Assembly: GCF_013282215.1 (NCBI RefSeq)
Contig: NZ_CP048103.1
Span: 186,001 to 250,000, forward strand
Origin: Kroppenstedtia eburnea
GTDB lineage: Bacteria; Bacillota; Bacilli; Thermoactinomycetales; DSM-45169
DNA: 64,000 nt
Direction: 5' to 3'
Shown: one piece after another, positions 37,312 through 50,503 of the stretch
Position numbering within the stretch: position 1 is the first letter of the stretch
How the letters are laid out: each line of letters begins with the position of its first letter
Made by a program: the position numbers and the translations under genes
The notes under the pieces: model-generated
What the model was told of the DNA's origin: nothing
Databases searched by the model: none
What the model saw: the letters and a program-made list of their open reading frames with translations, nothing else

Positions 37312-37635
37312 AAATCATTGACACGGGTATAGGCCTGTGATATCGTTTTATAATGCTATCCCACTGCTCGTGGAATGCAGGCATTCGACAGCATCAGGGA
37401 GTTTTTGTCGTGAATATACAAGGAAGTTTTTGGTTACGCTATGAAAATAGACCATATGGTTGGAAATAAGAGACACCATTGGGTTATTTATATAGGGATA
37501 ATTGGAGTGGATTCAGGAAAGTCCCCTGAGGGCGTTCCTGAGAGTCAGAGTGGATGTTGACAGAGGATGGCCATGTGTGGAAGCGACCTGCAAGGGGTCG
37601 TGAACCAATCGACTGGGTTCGAGGGGGGAGCTCGT
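37312..37635 (+). promoter_or_regulatory. rpoB-rpoC leader region with probable promoter
   Basis: A 324-bp gap before rpoB. TTGACA at 37318-37323 with TATCGT 17 bp downstream is a probable promoter; a better -10 match, TATAAT at 37349, is 25 bp away. TCAGGAA/TTCCTGA with inner CCCT/AGGG (about 37513-37545) forms a hairpin without T-run. No gene is seen. The leader may control RNA polymerase synthesis. Confidence 0.5.
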
Positions 37636-40600
37636 TTGGCGGGTAAATTAGTCCAATACGGTCGGCGAAAGCGGCGCAGTTACGCAAGGATCAACGAGGT
37701 GCTCGAACTGCCCAACCTGATCGAAATCCAGCAACAGTCCTACCAGTGGTTTCTGGATGAAGGTTTGAAGGAGATGTTTGAGGATATTTCGCCCATCGAA
37801 GACTTCACCGGCAATCTGGTGTTGGAGTTTATCGATTACACTTTGGAAGAGCCGAAGTACTCCGTCGATGAATCCAGAGAGCGGGATGTCACCTATGCCG
37901 CCCCGTTGCGGGTGAAGGTGCGCCTGATCAACAAAGAGACCGGCGAAGTGAAAGAGCAGGAAGTCTTCATGGGGGATTTCCCGTTGATGACGGACACGGG
38001 CACCTTCATTATCAACGGTGCGGAGCGGGTCATCGTCAGTCAGTTGGTCCGTTCGCCCAGTGTCTACTATAATAGCAAAGTCGACAAAAACGGGAAACCC
38101 ACATTTACCGCCACGGTCATCCCCAACCGCGGGGCGTGGCTGGAGTTTGAAACCGACGCCAAGGACATTATCTATGTGCGGATCGATCGCACGCGGAAGA
38201 TTCCGGTGACGGTCCTTTTGCGTGCGCTCGGCTACTCCAGCGATGCCGAAATCCTGGATCTCCTGGGTGATGACGAATATGTCCGAAACACGCTGGACAA
38301 GGACAACACCGGTAACACCGAGAAAGCCTTGATTGAAATCTACGAGCGACTGCGCCCGGGTGAACCGCCCACGGCGGACAATGCCCGAAGCTTGTTGTTC
38401 TCCCGCTTCTTTGACCCGAAGCGGTATGACCTGGCCAATGTGGGCCGATACAAGATCAACAAGAAACTCCACATCAAGAATCGGCTGTTAAACCAGCGCC
38501 TGGCCGAAACCGTGGTCGATCCCGAGACCGGGGAGATCATCGCCGAAGCGGGTCAGACGGTGGACCGTCGGTTGCTGGAGCGCATGCTTCCCTATCTTGA
38601 GAAGGAGGGGGGGCTCGGTTGGAGGGAGTACTCCGTCCGCGGAGGCGTGCCGGAAGACGGTGTGATCCGCCTGCAATCCCTGAAGGTTTTCTCCCCCGTT
38701 GAGGATGGAAAAGTGATCGAGGTGATCTCCAACGGCCAGATCGACAAGGGCGTGAAGAATATCACCCCGGAGGATATCATCGCCTCCATCAACTATTTCA
38801 TCAATCTCCTCCACGGGGTGGGCAATACCGATGACATCGACCATCTGGGGAACCGGCGTCTCCGTTCTGTGGGCGAACTGCTGCAAAACCAGTTCCGCAT
38901 CGGTCTCTCCCGGATGGAGCGGGTGGTCCGGGAACGGATGTCGATTCAGGACGCCAATGCGATCACACCCCAAGCCCTGATCAACATCCGACCGGTGATC
39001 GCGTCCATCAAAGAGTTTTTCGGGAGCAGTCAGTTGTCCCAGTTTATGGATCAGACCAACCCTTTGGCGGAGCTGACCCACAAACGGCGTCTGTCTGCCC
39101 TCGGACCCGGGGGACTGACCCGGGAGCGGGCCGGTTTTGAAGTCCGGGACGTTCACCACTCCCACTACGGCCGCATGTGTCCCATCGAGACACCGGAAGG
39201 TCCCAACATCGGGCTGATCAACTCCTTGTCCTCCTTTGCCCGGATCAATGAATACGGTTTTATTGAGACTCCCTACCGGAAAGTGGACCCCGAAACCAAT
39301 CGGGTGACGGATGAGATTTCCTACCTGACGGCGGATGAAGAGGACAATTACTATGTGGCCCAGGCCAATGCCGAGCTGGATGAGGAAGGGCGTTTCGTCA
39401 ACGAGCAGGTGGTGACACGGTACAAGGAGGAGATCCTCCCCGTTCCCCGGGAGCGGGTCGACTATATGGACGTCTCCCCGAAACAGGTGGTCTCCGTGGC
39501 CACGGCCTGCATCCCCTTCCTGGAGAACGATGACTCCAACCGGGCTCTCATGGGATCCAACATGCAGCGGCAAGCGGTTCCCCTCCTCAAACCGGAAGCT
39601 CCGTATATCGGCACGGGGATGGAATACAAGGCCGCCCGGGATTCCGGCGTCATGATCCTGGCCAAGCGACCGGGTGTGGTGGAGCGGGTCTCCGCTGATG
39701 AAATCTGGGTCCGCCACGAGGAAGAAGTGGATGGCCGGATGGTGCGCGGGGACTTGGATAAATACAAACTGCACAAGTACATTCGCTCCAACCAGGGGAC
39801 CAGCATCAACCAACGGCCGATCGTCCGCGCCGGTGAACGGGTGGAAAAAGGGGACACCCTGGCTGACGGTCCCTCCACCGATAATGGGGAAATGGCCCTG
39901 GGGCGGAACGTGCTGGTGGCATTCATGACCTGGGAAGGGTACAACTACGAGGATGCCATCCTCCTGTCCGAGCGTCTGGTCAAAGAGGATGTCTACACCT
40001 CGGTCCATATCGAGGAGTACGAATCCGAGGCCCGGGACACCAAGCTGGGGCCGGAGGAGATCACCCGGGATATTCCCAATGTGGGGGAAGATGCCCTGAA
40101 AAACCTGGATGAACGCGGGATTATCCGCATCGGTGCCGAAATCAAGGCCGGTGATATCCTGGTGGGGAAAGTGACTCCCAAGGGGGTTACCGAATTGACG
40201 GCGGAGGAGCGCCTCCTCCATGCCATCTTCGGGGAGAAGGCCCGGGAGGTGCGGGACACTTCGCTTCGGGTCCCCCATGGAACCGACGGCATTGTCGTCG
40301 ACGTCAAAGTGTTTGAACGGGAAAACGGAGACGAACTTCCCCCGGGTGTCAACCAGTTGGTCCGCGTCTACATCGCCCAGAAACGGAAGATTTCCGAGGG
40401 GGACAAGATGGCCGGTCGCCACGGAAACAAAGGGGTGATCGCCCGCGTGTTGCCCGAGGAGGATATGCCCTTCCTGCCTGACGGAACCCCGGTGGAAGTG
40501 GTGCTGAATCCCCTGGGTGTTCCTTCCCGGATGAACATCGGGCAAGTGTTGGAAGTTCACCTGGGAATGGCGGCGCGGCAGATGGGTCTTCATATGGCCA

Positions 40601-41187
40601 CCCCCGTCTTCGACGGAGCGTCGGAACTGGAGGTCTTTGAAGCCCTGGAAGAAGCGGGCCTGGATCCCGACGGAAAGACGATTCTACATGACGGCCGCAC
40701 CGGTGAGGCCTTTGAGAACCGGGTGACGGTGGGCGTGATGTATATGATCAAGCTGGCTCACATGGTGGATGACAAGATCCACGCCCGCTCCACCGGACCT
40801 TACTCTCTGGTCACCCAACAACCCCTGGGCGGGAAGGCCCAGTTCGGCGGACAGCGTTTCGGAGAGATGGAGGTGTGGGCCCTGGAAGCCTACGGTGCCG
40901 CCTACACCTTGCAAGAGATTCTGACCGTCAAGTCCGACGATGAGATCGGGCGTGTGAAAACCTACGAATCCATCGTCAAGGGTGAGAATGTCCCCGAACC
41001 TGGTGTCCCTGCTTCCTTCAAGGTTCTGATCAAGGAATTGCAGAGCCTCGGCATGGATGTCAAACTGATGGGAAGTAACCAGGAAGAGATCGAGATCAGG
41101 GAGTTCTACGCAGAGGACGACGAACCGGCCAACGAAAGAGCGGGCCTGGTTGTGGAACAGGAGCAAGCGAAGCGGTCTTCTTCGTAA
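37636..41187 (+). CDS. rpoB: RNA polymerase beta subunit
   Basis: A 1183-residue catalytic subunit. The rifampicin pocket reads [20 protein letters not shown] with [10 protein letters not shown], the usual sensitive-type residues. Other conserved blocks are [18 protein letters not shown] and [15 protein letters not shown]. The TTG at 37636 ([19 protein letters not shown]) matches the Bacillus start and follows GAGGGGGGAG by five bases; a 23-residue longer frame has no homologous sequence. Confidence 0.97.
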   Translation: MAGKLVQYGRRKRRSYARINEVLELPNLIEIQQQSYQWFLDEGLKEMFEDISPIEDFTGNLVLEFIDYTLEEPKYSVDESRERDVTYAAPLRVKVRLINKETGEVKEQEVFMGDFPLMTDTGTFIINGAERVIVSQLVRSPSVYYNSKVDKNGKPTFTATVIPNRGAWLEFETDAKDIIYVRIDRTRKIPVTVLLRALGYSSDAEILDLLGDDEYVRNTLDKDNTGNTEKALIEIYERLRPGEPPTADNARSLLFSRFFDPKRYDLANVGRYKINKKLHIKNRLLNQRLAETVVDPETGEIIAEAGQTVDRRLLERMLPYLEKEGGLGWREYSVRGGVPEDGVIRLQSLKVFSPVEDGKVIEVISNGQIDKGVKNITPEDIIASINYFINLLHGVGNTDDIDHLGNRRLRSVGELLQNQFRIGLSRMERVVRERMSIQDANAITPQALINIRPVIASIKEFFGSSQLSQFMDQTNPLAELTHKRRLSALGPGGLTRERAGFEVRDVHHSHYGRMCPIETPEGPNIGLINSLSSFARINEYGFIETPYRKVDPETNRVTDEISYLTADEEDNYYVAQANAELDEEGRFVNEQVVTRYKEEILPVPRERVDYMDVSPKQVVSVATACIPFLENDDSNRALMGSNMQRQAVPLLKPEAPYIGTGMEYKAARDSGVMILAKRPGVVERVSADEIWVRHEEEVDGRMVRGDLDKYKLHKYIRSNQGTSINQRPIVRAGERVEKGDTLADGPSTDNGEMALGRNVLVAFMTWEGYNYEDAILLSERLVKEDVYTSVHIEEYESEARDTKLGPEEITRDIPNVGEDALKNLDERGIIRIGAEIKAGDILVGKVTPKGVTELTAEERLLHAIFGEKAREVRDTSLRVPHGTDGIVVDVKVFERENGDELPPGVNQLVRVYIAQKRKISEGDKMAGRHGNKGVIARVLPEEDMPFLPDGTPVEVVLNPLGVPSRMNIGQVLEVHLGMAARQMGLHMATPVFDGASELEVFEALEEAGLDPDGKTILHDGRTGEAFENRVTVGVMYMIKLAHMVDDKIHARSTGPYSLVTQQPLGGKAQFGGQRFGEMEVWALEAYGAAYTLQEILTVKSDDEIGRVKTYESIVKGENVPEPGVPASFKVLIKELQSLGMDVKLMGSNQEEIEIREFYAEDDEPANERAGLVVEQEQAKRSSS

Positions 41188-41285
41188 CCGGTTTGCCGGG
41201 CCTCAATCAAAGAGGCGTTTTGCCATCAAAGGATCAGCGCCCGCCGACAGGTTGATACGGGATGATCCCGAGGGAGGAATGCCCA

Positions 41286-44200
41286 GTGCTGGACGTCAAC
41301 AACTTCGAGTATATGAAAATCGGTCTCGCCTCGCCGAATAAAATCCGCTCCTGGTCCCGGGGCGAAGTGAAAAAACCGGAGACGATCAACTACCGGACCC
41401 TGAAGCCGGAGAAGGAAGGCCTTTTCTGCGAAAAGATCTTCGGCCCCACCAAGGACTGGGAATGTCATTGCGGAAAGTATAAACGTGTCCGTTACAAAGG
41501 GGTTGTCTGTGACCGTTGCGGTGTCGAGGTGACACGGTCCAAAGTGCGGCGGGAGCGGATGGGGCATATCGAACTGGCCGCTCCGGTGTCCCACATTTGG
41601 TACTTCAAGGGGATCCCCAGCCGGATGGGATTGGTTCTGGACATGTCGCCCCGTTCCCTGGAGGAAGTGATCTATTTTGCTTCCTACGTGGTGGTGGACC
41701 CCGGCGCCACACCGCTGGAGAAGAAACAGCTCCTGTCAGAAAAAGAGTACCGCAACTACCGGGAAAAATACGGAAATGCCTTCACCGCGATGATGGGGGC
41801 GGAAGCGATCAAGCGACTGCTTGCCGAGATCGACCTCAACAAGGAAGTGCAGGCCCTGAAAGAGGAGATGCACACGGCCCAGGGGCAGCGCCGCAGCCGG
41901 GCGATCAAGCGGCTGGAAGTGTTGGAGGCTTTCCGTGCCTCCGGCAACCAACCGGATTGGATGGTGCTGGATGTACTGCCCGTCATCCCGCCGGAACTGC
42001 GTCCGATGGTGCAACTGGACGGGGGGCGTTTTGCCACATCCGACCTGAATGATCTGTACCGTCGGGTGATCAACCGGAACAACCGGCTGAAACGGCTTCT
42101 CGACCTGGGCGCCCCTGACATCATCGTGCAAAACGAGAAGCGGATGCTGCAGGAGGCCGTCGACTCCCTGATCGACAACGGACGTCGCGGTCGTCCGGTC
42201 ACCGGACCGGGAAACCGCCCGCTCAAGTCCCTTTCCCACATGCTGAAAGGAAAGCAAGGCCGTTTCCGCCAAAACCTGCTGGGGAAACGGGTGGACTACT
42301 CCGGTCGTTCTGTGATCGTCGTCGGTCCCAATCTGAAGATGTACCAGTGCGGACTGCCCAAGGAGATGGCCCTGGAGCTGTTCAAGCCCTTTGTGATGAA
42401 GGAGTTGGTCTCCAAGGGGCTGGCCCACAATATCAAAAGTGCCAAGCGGAAAGTGGAACGGATTCATCCCGAAGTGTGGGATGTGTTGGAAGAGGTCATC
42501 AAGGAACACCCGGTGCTCCTGAACCGGGCGCCGACGTTGCACCGGCTGGGCATTCAGGCTTTTGAGCCGATCTTGGTGGAAGGGCGGGCCATCCGGTTGC
42601 ATCCCCTGGTCTGTACCGCCTACAATGCCGACTTTGACGGGGATCAGATGGCTGTTCACGTACCGCTGTCCGCGGAAGCCCAGGCGGAAGCGCGCCTGCT
42701 GATGCTGGCCGCCCAGAACATCCTCAACCCGAAAGACGGGAAGCCTGTGGTCACGCCTTCCCAGGACATGGTGCTGGGATGTTATTACCTGACTCTGGAG
42801 AAAGCGGGAGCGCCTGGGGAAGGAAGGGTGTTCACCGGACCGGGGGAGGCGATCAACGCCTACACCCAGGGAGTTGTCAGCCTCCACACCCGGATCGCCG
42901 TTCCGGTGAAGAGCCTGAACAAAGAAAGCTTTTCCGAAAAGCAGCAGGAAGCGAAACTGTTGACCACAGTGGGCAAGTTGATTTTCAACGAGATCTTCCC
43001 CACAAATTTTCCCTATATCAATGAGCCCTCCAAGGCCAACTTGGTGGACGGGACACCGGAGAAGTATTTCGTTTATGAAAAAGGGGTCAACATCCGGGAG
43101 AAAATCAAGAGTATGCCTGAGCAGGAGGCCCTCAAAAAAGGGTTCCTGGGCACTCTGATCGCCGAAAGCTTCCGCCGTTTCGGCACCAAGGAAACCTCGG
43201 TGCTCATGGATAACATGAAATCCCTGGGTTACTCCTTCTCCACCAAGGCCGGGATCACCATGTCCGTCTCCGATGTGGTCGTTCCCGAACAGAAACAAAA
43301 GATCCTGGACGAGGCGGAAGAGAAGGTGGGGATGGTCCTCAAACAGTACCGTCGCGGTCTGATCACCGAAGACGAGCGCTATGAGCGGGTCATCCAGATC
43401 TGGAGCCAGGCCAAGGATGATATCACCGATGTGCTGATGAATAAACTGGGTAAATTCAACCCGATTTACATGATGGCCAACTCCGGTGCCCGGGGGAACG
43501 TCTCCCAGATCACCCAGTTGGCCGGGATGCGCGGATTGATGGCCAACCCGGCGGGACGGATCATCGAGTTGCCCATCAAGTCCAACTTCCGTGAAGGGCT
43601 GACCGTGCTGGAATACTTCATCTCCACCCACGGGGCCCGGAAAGGTTTGGCCGACACGGCTTTGCGGACTGCCGACTCCGGTTATCTCACCCGCCGCCTG
43701 GTGGATGTGGCCCAGGATGTGATTGTCCGGGAGGATGATTGCGGCACCGACAAAGGGCTGGAAGTCAGCAAGATCGCCGACGGCGGTGAAGTGATCGAGG
43801 AGATGTATGACCGGATTGTGGGTCGCATGGCTTTTGAAACCGTTCGTCATCCGGAGACGGGCGAGATTTTGGCCCGCCGCAACGAGCTGATCGATGAGGA
43901 AAAAGCGGGCCGGATCGTGGAGGCCGGTGTGGAGAAAGTGGTCATCCGCTCCGTCCTCAGCTGCCGCACCCAACACGGGGTTTGCCGGATGTGTTACGGT
44001 CGCAACCTCGCCCTGGGCACCCATGTGGAGATCGGGGAAGCGGTGGGCATCATCGCAGCCCAGTCCATCGGGGAGCCCGGAACCCAGTTGACCATGCGGA
44101 CCTTCCACACCGGCGGTGTGGCCGGTGATGATATCACCCAGGGTCTGCCCCGGATTCAGGAGCTGTTTGAGGCCCGGAATCCCAAAGGGCAAGCCATCAT

Positions 44201-44909
44201 TACCGAGATCGCCGGGACGGTGAAAGAGATCCGCGAGGTGAAGGATCGCCGGGAGATCGAGGTGGAGGGAGACGTGGAGACCAAGACCTATCAAATTCCC
44301 TATGGCTCCCGGCTGAAGGTGAGCGAAGGGGACCGGGTGGAAGCCGGTGACGAGCTGACCGAAGGCTCCGTTGACCCCAAGGAGTTGCTCCGGGTAAAAG
44401 GGGTTCGCGGCGTGCAGGAGTATATCCTCCAGGAAGTGCAAAAGGTGTACCGCCTGCAGGGGGTGGAGATCAACGACAAACACGTCGAGGTGATGATCCG
44501 CCAGATGATGCGCAAAGTACGCATCACCGATTCGGGAGACACCGATCTCTTGCCCGGCTCCTTTGTCGACCTTCACGATTATGAAGAAGCCAACCGGAAA
44601 GTGTTTCTTGAAGGTCGGGAACCCGCCGTGGCACGGCCGATCCTGCTCGGGATCACCAAGGCCTCTCTGGAGACGGAATCCTTCCTGTCGGCGGCTTCCT
44701 TCCAGGAGACCACCCGCGTCCTGACCGATGCGGCCATCAAGGGCAAGGTGGACCGTCTCCTCGGTCTCAAGGAGAATGTCATCATCGGGAAACTGGTGCC
44801 GGCGGGAACGGGAATGGCCCGTTACCGGAATCTGGCGGTGGATGGGGAGCATGAGTCCTCAACCGCCGAATCGACGGGTACCGCGGATGATAAAGTCTTG
44901 GTGGAATAA
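41286..44909 (+). CDS. rpoC: RNA polymerase beta' subunit
   Basis: A 1207-residue subunit. It has the N-terminal zinc site ([19 protein letters not shown]), the active-site [15 protein letters not shown] with three Mg-binding Asp near residue 449-453, the trigger loop/bridge region ([20 protein letters not shown]) and a second zinc site ([12 protein letters not shown]). GTG at 41286 ([17 protein letters not shown]) is the conserved start, ten bases after GGGAGG. Confidence 0.97.
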   Translation: MLDVNNFEYMKIGLASPNKIRSWSRGEVKKPETINYRTLKPEKEGLFCEKIFGPTKDWECHCGKYKRVRYKGVVCDRCGVEVTRSKVRRERMGHIELAAPVSHIWYFKGIPSRMGLVLDMSPRSLEEVIYFASYVVVDPGATPLEKKQLLSEKEYRNYREKYGNAFTAMMGAEAIKRLLAEIDLNKEVQALKEEMHTAQGQRRSRAIKRLEVLEAFRASGNQPDWMVLDVLPVIPPELRPMVQLDGGRFATSDLNDLYRRVINRNNRLKRLLDLGAPDIIVQNEKRMLQEAVDSLIDNGRRGRPVTGPGNRPLKSLSHMLKGKQGRFRQNLLGKRVDYSGRSVIVVGPNLKMYQCGLPKEMALELFKPFVMKELVSKGLAHNIKSAKRKVERIHPEVWDVLEEVIKEHPVLLNRAPTLHRLGIQAFEPILVEGRAIRLHPLVCTAYNADFDGDQMAVHVPLSAEAQAEARLLMLAAQNILNPKDGKPVVTPSQDMVLGCYYLTLEKAGAPGEGRVFTGPGEAINAYTQGVVSLHTRIAVPVKSLNKESFSEKQQEAKLLTTVGKLIFNEIFPTNFPYINEPSKANLVDGTPEKYFVYEKGVNIREKIKSMPEQEALKKGFLGTLIAESFRRFGTKETSVLMDNMKSLGYSFSTKAGITMSVSDVVVPEQKQKILDEAEEKVGMVLKQYRRGLITEDERYERVIQIWSQAKDDITDVLMNKLGKFNPIYMMANSGARGNVSQITQLAGMRGLMANPAGRIIELPIKSNFREGLTVLEYFISTHGARKGLADTALRTADSGYLTRRLVDVAQDVIVREDDCGTDKGLEVSKIADGGEVIEEMYDRIVGRMAFETVRHPETGEILARRNELIDEEKAGRIVEAGVEKVVIRSVLSCRTQHGVCRMCYGRNLALGTHVEIGEAVGIIAAQSIGEPGTQLTMRTFHTGGVAGDDITQGLPRIQELFEARNPKGQAIITEIAGTVKEIREVKDRREIEVEGDVETKTYQIPYGSRLKVSEGDRVEAGDELTEGSVDPKELLRVKGVRGVQEYILQEVQKVYRLQGVEINDKHVEVMIRQMMRKVRITDSGDTDLLPGSFVDLHDYEEANRKVFLEGREPAVARPILLGITKASLETESFLSAASFQETTRVLTDAAIKGKVDRLLGLKENVIIGKLVPAGTGMARYRNLAVDGEHESSTAESTGTADDKVLVE

Positions 44910-44918
44910 AGAGGTCTT

Positions 44919-44950
44919 CCGGTCCTGAAAATTTCCGGGACCGGGCCTTT
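44919..44950 (+). terminator. terminator after rpoC
   Basis: CCGGTCC/GGACCGG stem around a 12-base loop followed by GCCTTT, ten bases after rpoC. Confidence 0.6.
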
Positions 44951-44959
44951 CACCACTTG

Positions 44960-44988
44960 TTGACAATGTCAGTTTCAGGTGATAATAT
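44960..44988 (+). promoter_or_regulatory. promoter of the ybxF-rpsL-rpsG-fusA-tuf (str) operon
   Basis: TTGACA, 17 bp, TAATAT, immediately after the rpoC terminator and 44 bp before ybxF. Confidence 0.75.
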
Positions 44989-45031
44989 ATCGTCGTGTGC
45001 TTGGGTCAATTCACTTTGGAGGGCGTTTGGT

Positions 45032-45280
45032 GTGTCTTATGAAAAAGTGAAGAACGCAAAATCACTCTTGATCGGAGCCAAGCAATCCAAAAAAGCGATC
45101 CAACAGGGGAAGGCCCGGGAAGTGGTGATTGCGGAGGATGCCGATGGGCAACTCAAGCAATCGCTGATCCAGATCTGCCGGAACCATGGGGTGGCCGTCA
45201 GCTATGTCGACTCGATGCAAGGACTTGGAAAAGCTTGCGGGATCGATGTGGGCGCGGCGACTGCCACGATATTGGAATAA
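45032..45280 (+). CDS. L7Ae-family kink-turn RNA-binding protein (YbxF-like)
   Basis: An 82-residue L7Ae/L30e/S12e/Gadd45 fold protein: SLLIGAKQSKKAIQQGKAREVVIAEDADG and the C-terminal LGKACGIDVGAATATIL. Bacillus YbxF binds kink-turns in vitro. GTG at 45032 follows TTGGAGGG by eight bases. First gene of the str operon, separated from rpsL by a structured leader. Confidence 0.9.
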   Translation: MSYEKVKNAKSLLIGAKQSKKAIQQGKAREVVIAEDADGQLKQSLIQICRNHGVAVSYVDSMQGLGKACGIDVGAATATILE

Positions 45281-45365
45281 AAATTGGAACAGCCAGATCC
45301 CAGAGACTGACCGCATGCCGGTTTGATAACGGGTGCGGTCGGTATTTGGGTTGGTTTCCAATTTT
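45280..45365 (+). promoter_or_regulatory. 86-nt structured hairpin in the rpsL leader
   Basis: A perfect outer stem AAAATTGGAA / TTCCAATTTT encloses an inner stem GACCGCA / TGCGGTC with further CCGGTT/AACGG pairing at the top. It begins at the ybxF stop and ends 70 bp before rpsL. It may be an S7- or S12-responsive regulator or a leaky terminator (TTTTG at the 3' side). Confidence 0.6.
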
Positions 45366-45435
45366 GTGTCGCAAAATGATCCGCCTGGTTCTGTGGACTT
45401 GAATTTAAAGAGACCCAATCAAGGAGGTGAAAGAG

Positions 45436-45849
45436 ATGCCGACAATCAACCAGTTGATCCGGAAAGGCCGCAAAAGCAAAGTGTCCCAATCCGACTCTCC
45501 GGCGCTTCAATACGGCTACAACAGCTTCCGGAAGAAAGCGACCCAGCAAAACTCGCCGCAAAAGCGCGGGGTGTGTACCCGTGTCTACACCACCACACCG
45601 AAGAAGCCGAACTCGGCACTCCGCAAAGTGGCCCGTGTGCGCCTGAGCAACAACATCGAGGTTTCCGCGTACATTCCGGGAATCGGCCATAACTTGCAAG
45701 AACACTCTGTGGTGCTGGTTCGCGGTGGTCGGGTGAAGGATCTCCCCGGTGTCCGCTACCACATCGTCCGGGGGGCACTGGACACCTCCGGAGTGCAAAA
45801 CCGGATGCAGGCCCGATCCAAATACGGCAGCAAACGGCCCAAGAAATAA
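45436..45849 (+). CDS. rpsL: ribosomal protein uS12
   Basis: A 137-residue decoding-centre protein. [19 protein letters not shown] and [21 protein letters not shown] carry the lysines whose mutation gives streptomycin resistance; both are wild-type. ATG at 45436 is seven bases after AAGGAGGTG; an in-frame upstream codon overlaps the SD. Confidence 0.97.
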   Translation: MPTINQLIRKGRKSKVSQSDSPALQYGYNSFRKKATQQNSPQKRGVCTRVYTTTPKKPNSALRKVARVRLSNNIEVSAYIPGIGHNLQEHSVVLVRGGRVKDLPGVRYHIVRGALDTSGVQNRMQARSKYGSKRPKK

Positions 45850-45890
45850 CATCATAGATCGATACAACCGAGCCAAAGGAGGGAAGACGA

Positions 45891-46361
45891 TTGTCGCGAA
45901 AAGGACCCGCACCCCGCAGAGAAGTGCTGCCGGACCCGATCTACAACAGCAAGTTGGTCACCCGTCTGATCAACCGATTGATGTACGACGGTAAGAAAGG
46001 GAAAGCCCAACGCATTCTCTATGATTCCTTCGATCTGGTACGTGAACGCTCCGGCAAAGATCCGATGGAAGTGTTTGAACAGGCGATGAAAAACGTGATG
46101 CCGGTGCTGGAAGTGAGAGCCCGCCGTGTGGGGGGTGCCAACTACCAGGTACCGGTGGAAGTGAAGCCGGAGCGGCGCACCAGCCTGGGACTTCGTTGGT
46201 TGGTGAGTTATGCCCGCCTGCGTGGTGAAAAATCGATGCAGGAACGTTTGGCCAACGAGTTGCTGGATGCAGCCAACAACAACGGTGCCGCCGTCAAGAA
46301 GAAAGAAGACATGCACCGCATGGCGGAAGCCAACCGTGCCTTCGCTCACTATCGCTGGTAA
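45891..46361 (+). CDS. rpsG: ribosomal protein uS7
   Basis: A 156-residue 30S head protein, [20 protein letters not shown] through [10 protein letters not shown], the full family length. TTG start after AAAGGAGGG. In many bacteria S7 represses the str operon. Confidence 0.97.
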   Translation: MSRKGPAPRREVLPDPIYNSKLVTRLINRLMYDGKKGKAQRILYDSFDLVRERSGKDPMEVFEQAMKNVMPVLEVRARRVGGANYQVPVEVKPERRTSLGLRWLVSYARLRGEKSMQERLANELLDAANNNGAAVKKKEDMHRMAEANRAFAHYRW

Positions 46362-46404
46362 GCTGGCTTCCCCATTTTTGTCAACATGAAAGGAGACATA
46401 TCCG

Positions 46405-48480
46405 ATGGCACGTGAGTTTTCCTTGCAAGACACGCGCAACATCGGGATTATGGCTCATATCGACGCCGGTAAGACCACGACAACCGAACGCATTTTGTTC
46501 TATACCGGCCGGGTTCACAAAATCGGTGAAACTCACGAAGGCGCTGCCACCATGGACTGGATGGAGCAAGAACAGGAACGGGGGATCACCATCACCTCCG
46601 CCGCCACCACAGCCCAGTGGAAAGGTCATCGGATCAATATCATCGACACTCCCGGCCACGTGGACTTCACCGTCGAAGTGGAGCGGTCCCTGCGCGTGCT
46701 GGATGGGGCGGTCGGGGTCTTCTGCGCCAAAAGCGGTGTGGAACCTCAATCGGAAACCGTCTGGCGTCAGGCGGATAAATACCAAGTCCCCCGAATTGCC
46801 TATATCAATAAGATGGATATCGTCGGAGCCAACTTCTTTGGCGCCGTCGAACAGATTCGTGATCGGCTCGGGGCCAATGCAGTTCCGATCCAGTTGCCGA
46901 TCGGGAAAGAGGATACCTTTGAAGGGATCATCGACCTGATCAAAAATGTGGCACACTTCTACCTGGATGATCTCGGTACCAAATCGGAAGATCGGGAAAT
47001 TCCGGAAGAATATCAGGAACTGGCCCAAGAGTACCGCACCAAGATGGTCGAAGCGATCGCCGAGTTGGATGAAGACCTGATGATGAAGTATCTGGAAGGG
47101 GAAGAGCCGACAGAAGAGGAACTGAAGAAAGCTCTCCGCAAAGGCGTTGTCAACGTGGAGATCATCCCTGTCCTCTGTGGCTCATCCTACAAAAACAAAG
47201 GGGTTCAGCCGATGCTGGATGCCGTTGTCGAATATATGCCTTCCCCGCTGGATGTTCCTCCGATTCAAGGGGAACTGCCTGACGGCAGTGAGGCCCATCG
47301 GAAGTCCGACGACAACGAACCCTTTGCCGCTCTGGCCTTCAAGATCATGACCGACCCCTATGTGGGTAAACTGACCTTTTTCCGGGTGTATTCCGGTACG
47401 TTGAACTCCGGCTCCTACGTGCTGAATGCAACCAGGGAGAAGCGGGAGCGCGTCGGGCGGATTCTGCAGATGCACGCCAACTCCCGGGAAGAGATCAAAA
47501 CCGTCTACGCCGGGGATATCGCCGCCGCTGTCGGTCTGAAAGACACGACCACCGGTGACACTTTGTGTGACGAGAAAAACCCGATTATCCTGGAGTCCAT
47601 GGTCTTTCCCGAACCGGTGATCGACGTCGCCATCGAGCCGAAGACCAAGAGCGACCAGGATAAGATGGGGATGGCACTCGCCAAGCTGTTGGAAGAGGAT
47701 CCGACATATCGGACGGAGACCAACGAAGAGACCGGTCAGACGATCGTCTCCGGAATGGGTGAACTTCACCTGGAAGTGCTCGTCGACCGTCTGAAACGGG
47801 AGTTCAAGGTGGAGGCCAATGTGGGGAACCCGCAGGTGGCTTATCGTGAAACCTTCCGCTCTTCCGCCAAGGTGGAAGGGAAATTCATCCGCCAGTCCGG
47901 TGGACGCGGTCAGTATGGTCATGTTTGGATCGAATTTGAGCCCCTGGAAGAAGGCGGCGGCTTCGAATTCGTCAACAAGATCGTCGGCGGTGTCGTGCCG
48001 AGGGAATATATCCCCGCCGTTCAAAGCGGGGTGGAGGAAGCTCTGCAAAACGGGGTGCTGGCGGGTTATCCGATGGTGGACATCCGCGCCACCTTGTATG
48101 ACGGTTCCTACCACGATGTGGACTCCTCCGAGATGGCCTTCAAGATCGCGGGGTCCATGGCCCTGAAAGCGGCCAAGTCCAAGTGTCAACCGGTTCTGCT
48201 TGAGCCTGTCATGAAGGTGGAAGTGACCGTTCCGGAAGACTACATGGGCGATGTGATGGGGGATATCAACTCCCGTCGCGGCCGGGTGGAGGGAATGGAT
48301 GCCCGCGGCGGTGCCCAGGTGATCCGGGCCATGGTGCCGTTGGCTGAGATGTTCGGTTACGCCACCAACCTGCGCTCCCGGACACAGGGTCGCGGGGTGT
48401 ACACGATGCACTTTGATCACTACGAAGAAGTGCCGAAGAACATCGCGGAAGAGATTATTTCCAAGGCTTCCGGCGAGTAA
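46405..48480 (+). CDS. fusA: elongation factor G
   Basis: A 691-residue translocase GTPase with G1 [16 protein letters not shown]2 [12 protein letters not shown]3 DTPGHVDF and G4 NKMD motifs, followed by domains II-V ([16 protein letters not shown] in domain IV). AAAGGAG before ATG. Full family length and no sign of the spd-type regulator duplication. Confidence 0.98.
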   Translation: MAREFSLQDTRNIGIMAHIDAGKTTTTERILFYTGRVHKIGETHEGAATMDWMEQEQERGITITSAATTAQWKGHRINIIDTPGHVDFTVEVERSLRVLDGAVGVFCAKSGVEPQSETVWRQADKYQVPRIAYINKMDIVGANFFGAVEQIRDRLGANAVPIQLPIGKEDTFEGIIDLIKNVAHFYLDDLGTKSEDREIPEEYQELAQEYRTKMVEAIAELDEDLMMKYLEGEEPTEEELKKALRKGVVNVEIIPVLCGSSYKNKGVQPMLDAVVEYMPSPLDVPPIQGELPDGSEAHRKSDDNEPFAALAFKIMTDPYVGKLTFFRVYSGTLNSGSYVLNATREKRERVGRILQMHANSREEIKTVYAGDIAAAVGLKDTTTGDTLCDEKNPIILESMVFPEPVIDVAIEPKTKSDQDKMGMALAKLLEEDPTYRTETNEETGQTIVSGMGELHLEVLVDRLKREFKVEANVGNPQVAYRETFRSSAKVEGKFIRQSGGRGQYGHVWIEFEPLEEGGGFEFVNKIVGGVVPREYIPAVQSGVEEALQNGVLAGYPMVDIRATLYDGSYHDVDSSEMAFKIAGSMALKAAKSKCQPVLLEPVMKVEVTVPEDYMGDVMGDINSRRGRVEGMDARGGAQVIRAMVPLAEMFGYATNLRSRTQGRGVYTMHFDHYEEVPKNIAEEIISKASGE

Positions 48481-48594
48481 TCCGCCGGTTGACCTCCCAT
48501 TCGGTGATGAAAGTTGTGAAGCGGAACATCCGCTTCCCGGCTTTCTCCCTTATACATCAAACAATTATTGAGATCCAAAGGAGGATTTCGAGTC

Positions 48595-49785
<1,191 letters not shown>

Positions 49786-49801
49786 TCATCTTTTGCTGCC
49801 G

Positions 49802-49834
49802 AAAAAGACTCCCGCATTGCGGGAGTCTTTTTTA
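49802..49834 (+). terminator. terminator of the str operon
   Basis: AAAAAGACTCCCGC / GCGGGAGTCTTTTTT, near-perfect hairpin with T-run 17 bp after tuf. Confidence 0.92.
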
Positions 49835-49867
49835 TGGGGATCTGCAGTAAATAGGGACATTCCGTAA

Positions 49868-50404
49868 AAATTCCACCGGCAATATCACGCACTGGGGTCC
49901 TTTCTGTCCACTCCCCACACACGCAGTGGTTGGTACCTGGCGAAATTGACAGTTGCGGCGATCATGATCACAATCCTGCTATCTGTCTCATTTATTATCG
50001 ACCTGGTCTTGGGATGGTTCTTCATGGAGCTATCTCTTACCCCATCGACCCTTCAAGATAGTCTGATTGAATTCACTATGAACCTGCTTTTCTATTGGGC
50101 TTTGGTTCCCATTGGGGCTTGGATTGGTTTATTCTTGCGCAGCTTCATAACCTCTGTTTTACTGGGATTGACCATCATCTTTGTCAATTTGGTCTGGGGT
50201 GTCTTTTTGCTGGAACCTCCCTTTCACTGGCTTTTCTTGCTGAACCCATGGATTTTGCCTCATCTCCTGTCATATGCACCGCAAAATCTCCCCTCTGTTG
50301 AAATGTGGAGACCGGGAATTGCCATATTGCTCTCTTGGTGGTTTGTGTTTGCTTCAGTGGGTGGGTTTATGTTTCAAAAACGGGATGTGGGAAGTGGAGA
50401 GTGA
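49868..50404 (+). pseudogene. 5'-truncated ABC-2-type permease remnant
   Basis: The frame is open from 49868 but no start with an SD exists before or at the first usable codon (TTG 49946). It reads SGWYLAKLTVAAIMITILL, then several hydrophobic helices and ends LLSWWFVFASVGGFMFQKRDV, which resembles the last helices and the RRDV-type tail of ABC-2 permeases. The N-terminal half and any ATPase are missing, so this is probably the 3' end of a lost transporter gene. It sits in the accessory insert between tuf and rpsJ. Confidence 0.55.
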
Positions 50405-50427
50405 TCACCGTTTCCGACATGACCTAA

Positions 50428-50503
50428 AAGCGCTGTGAGATACTCTTCACAGGGAGGGGTGGGCTCCAACGGTATGTGAAACCCATCCCGACACAACGCC
50501 TCT
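50428..50503. repeat. dispersed palindromic repeat, copy D (short)
   Basis: AAGCGCTGTGA at the left, inner CAGGGAGGGGTGGG facing GTGAAACCCATCCCGAC, and ACACAACGCC at the right. It is a 76-bp version lacking the central core of copies B and C. It touches the stop codon of the DUF6179 gene. Confidence 0.65.

Noticed and set aside
37636-41187. Possible rifampicin-resistance changes in rpoB
   Set aside because: The pocket residues visible match the usual sensitive sequence.
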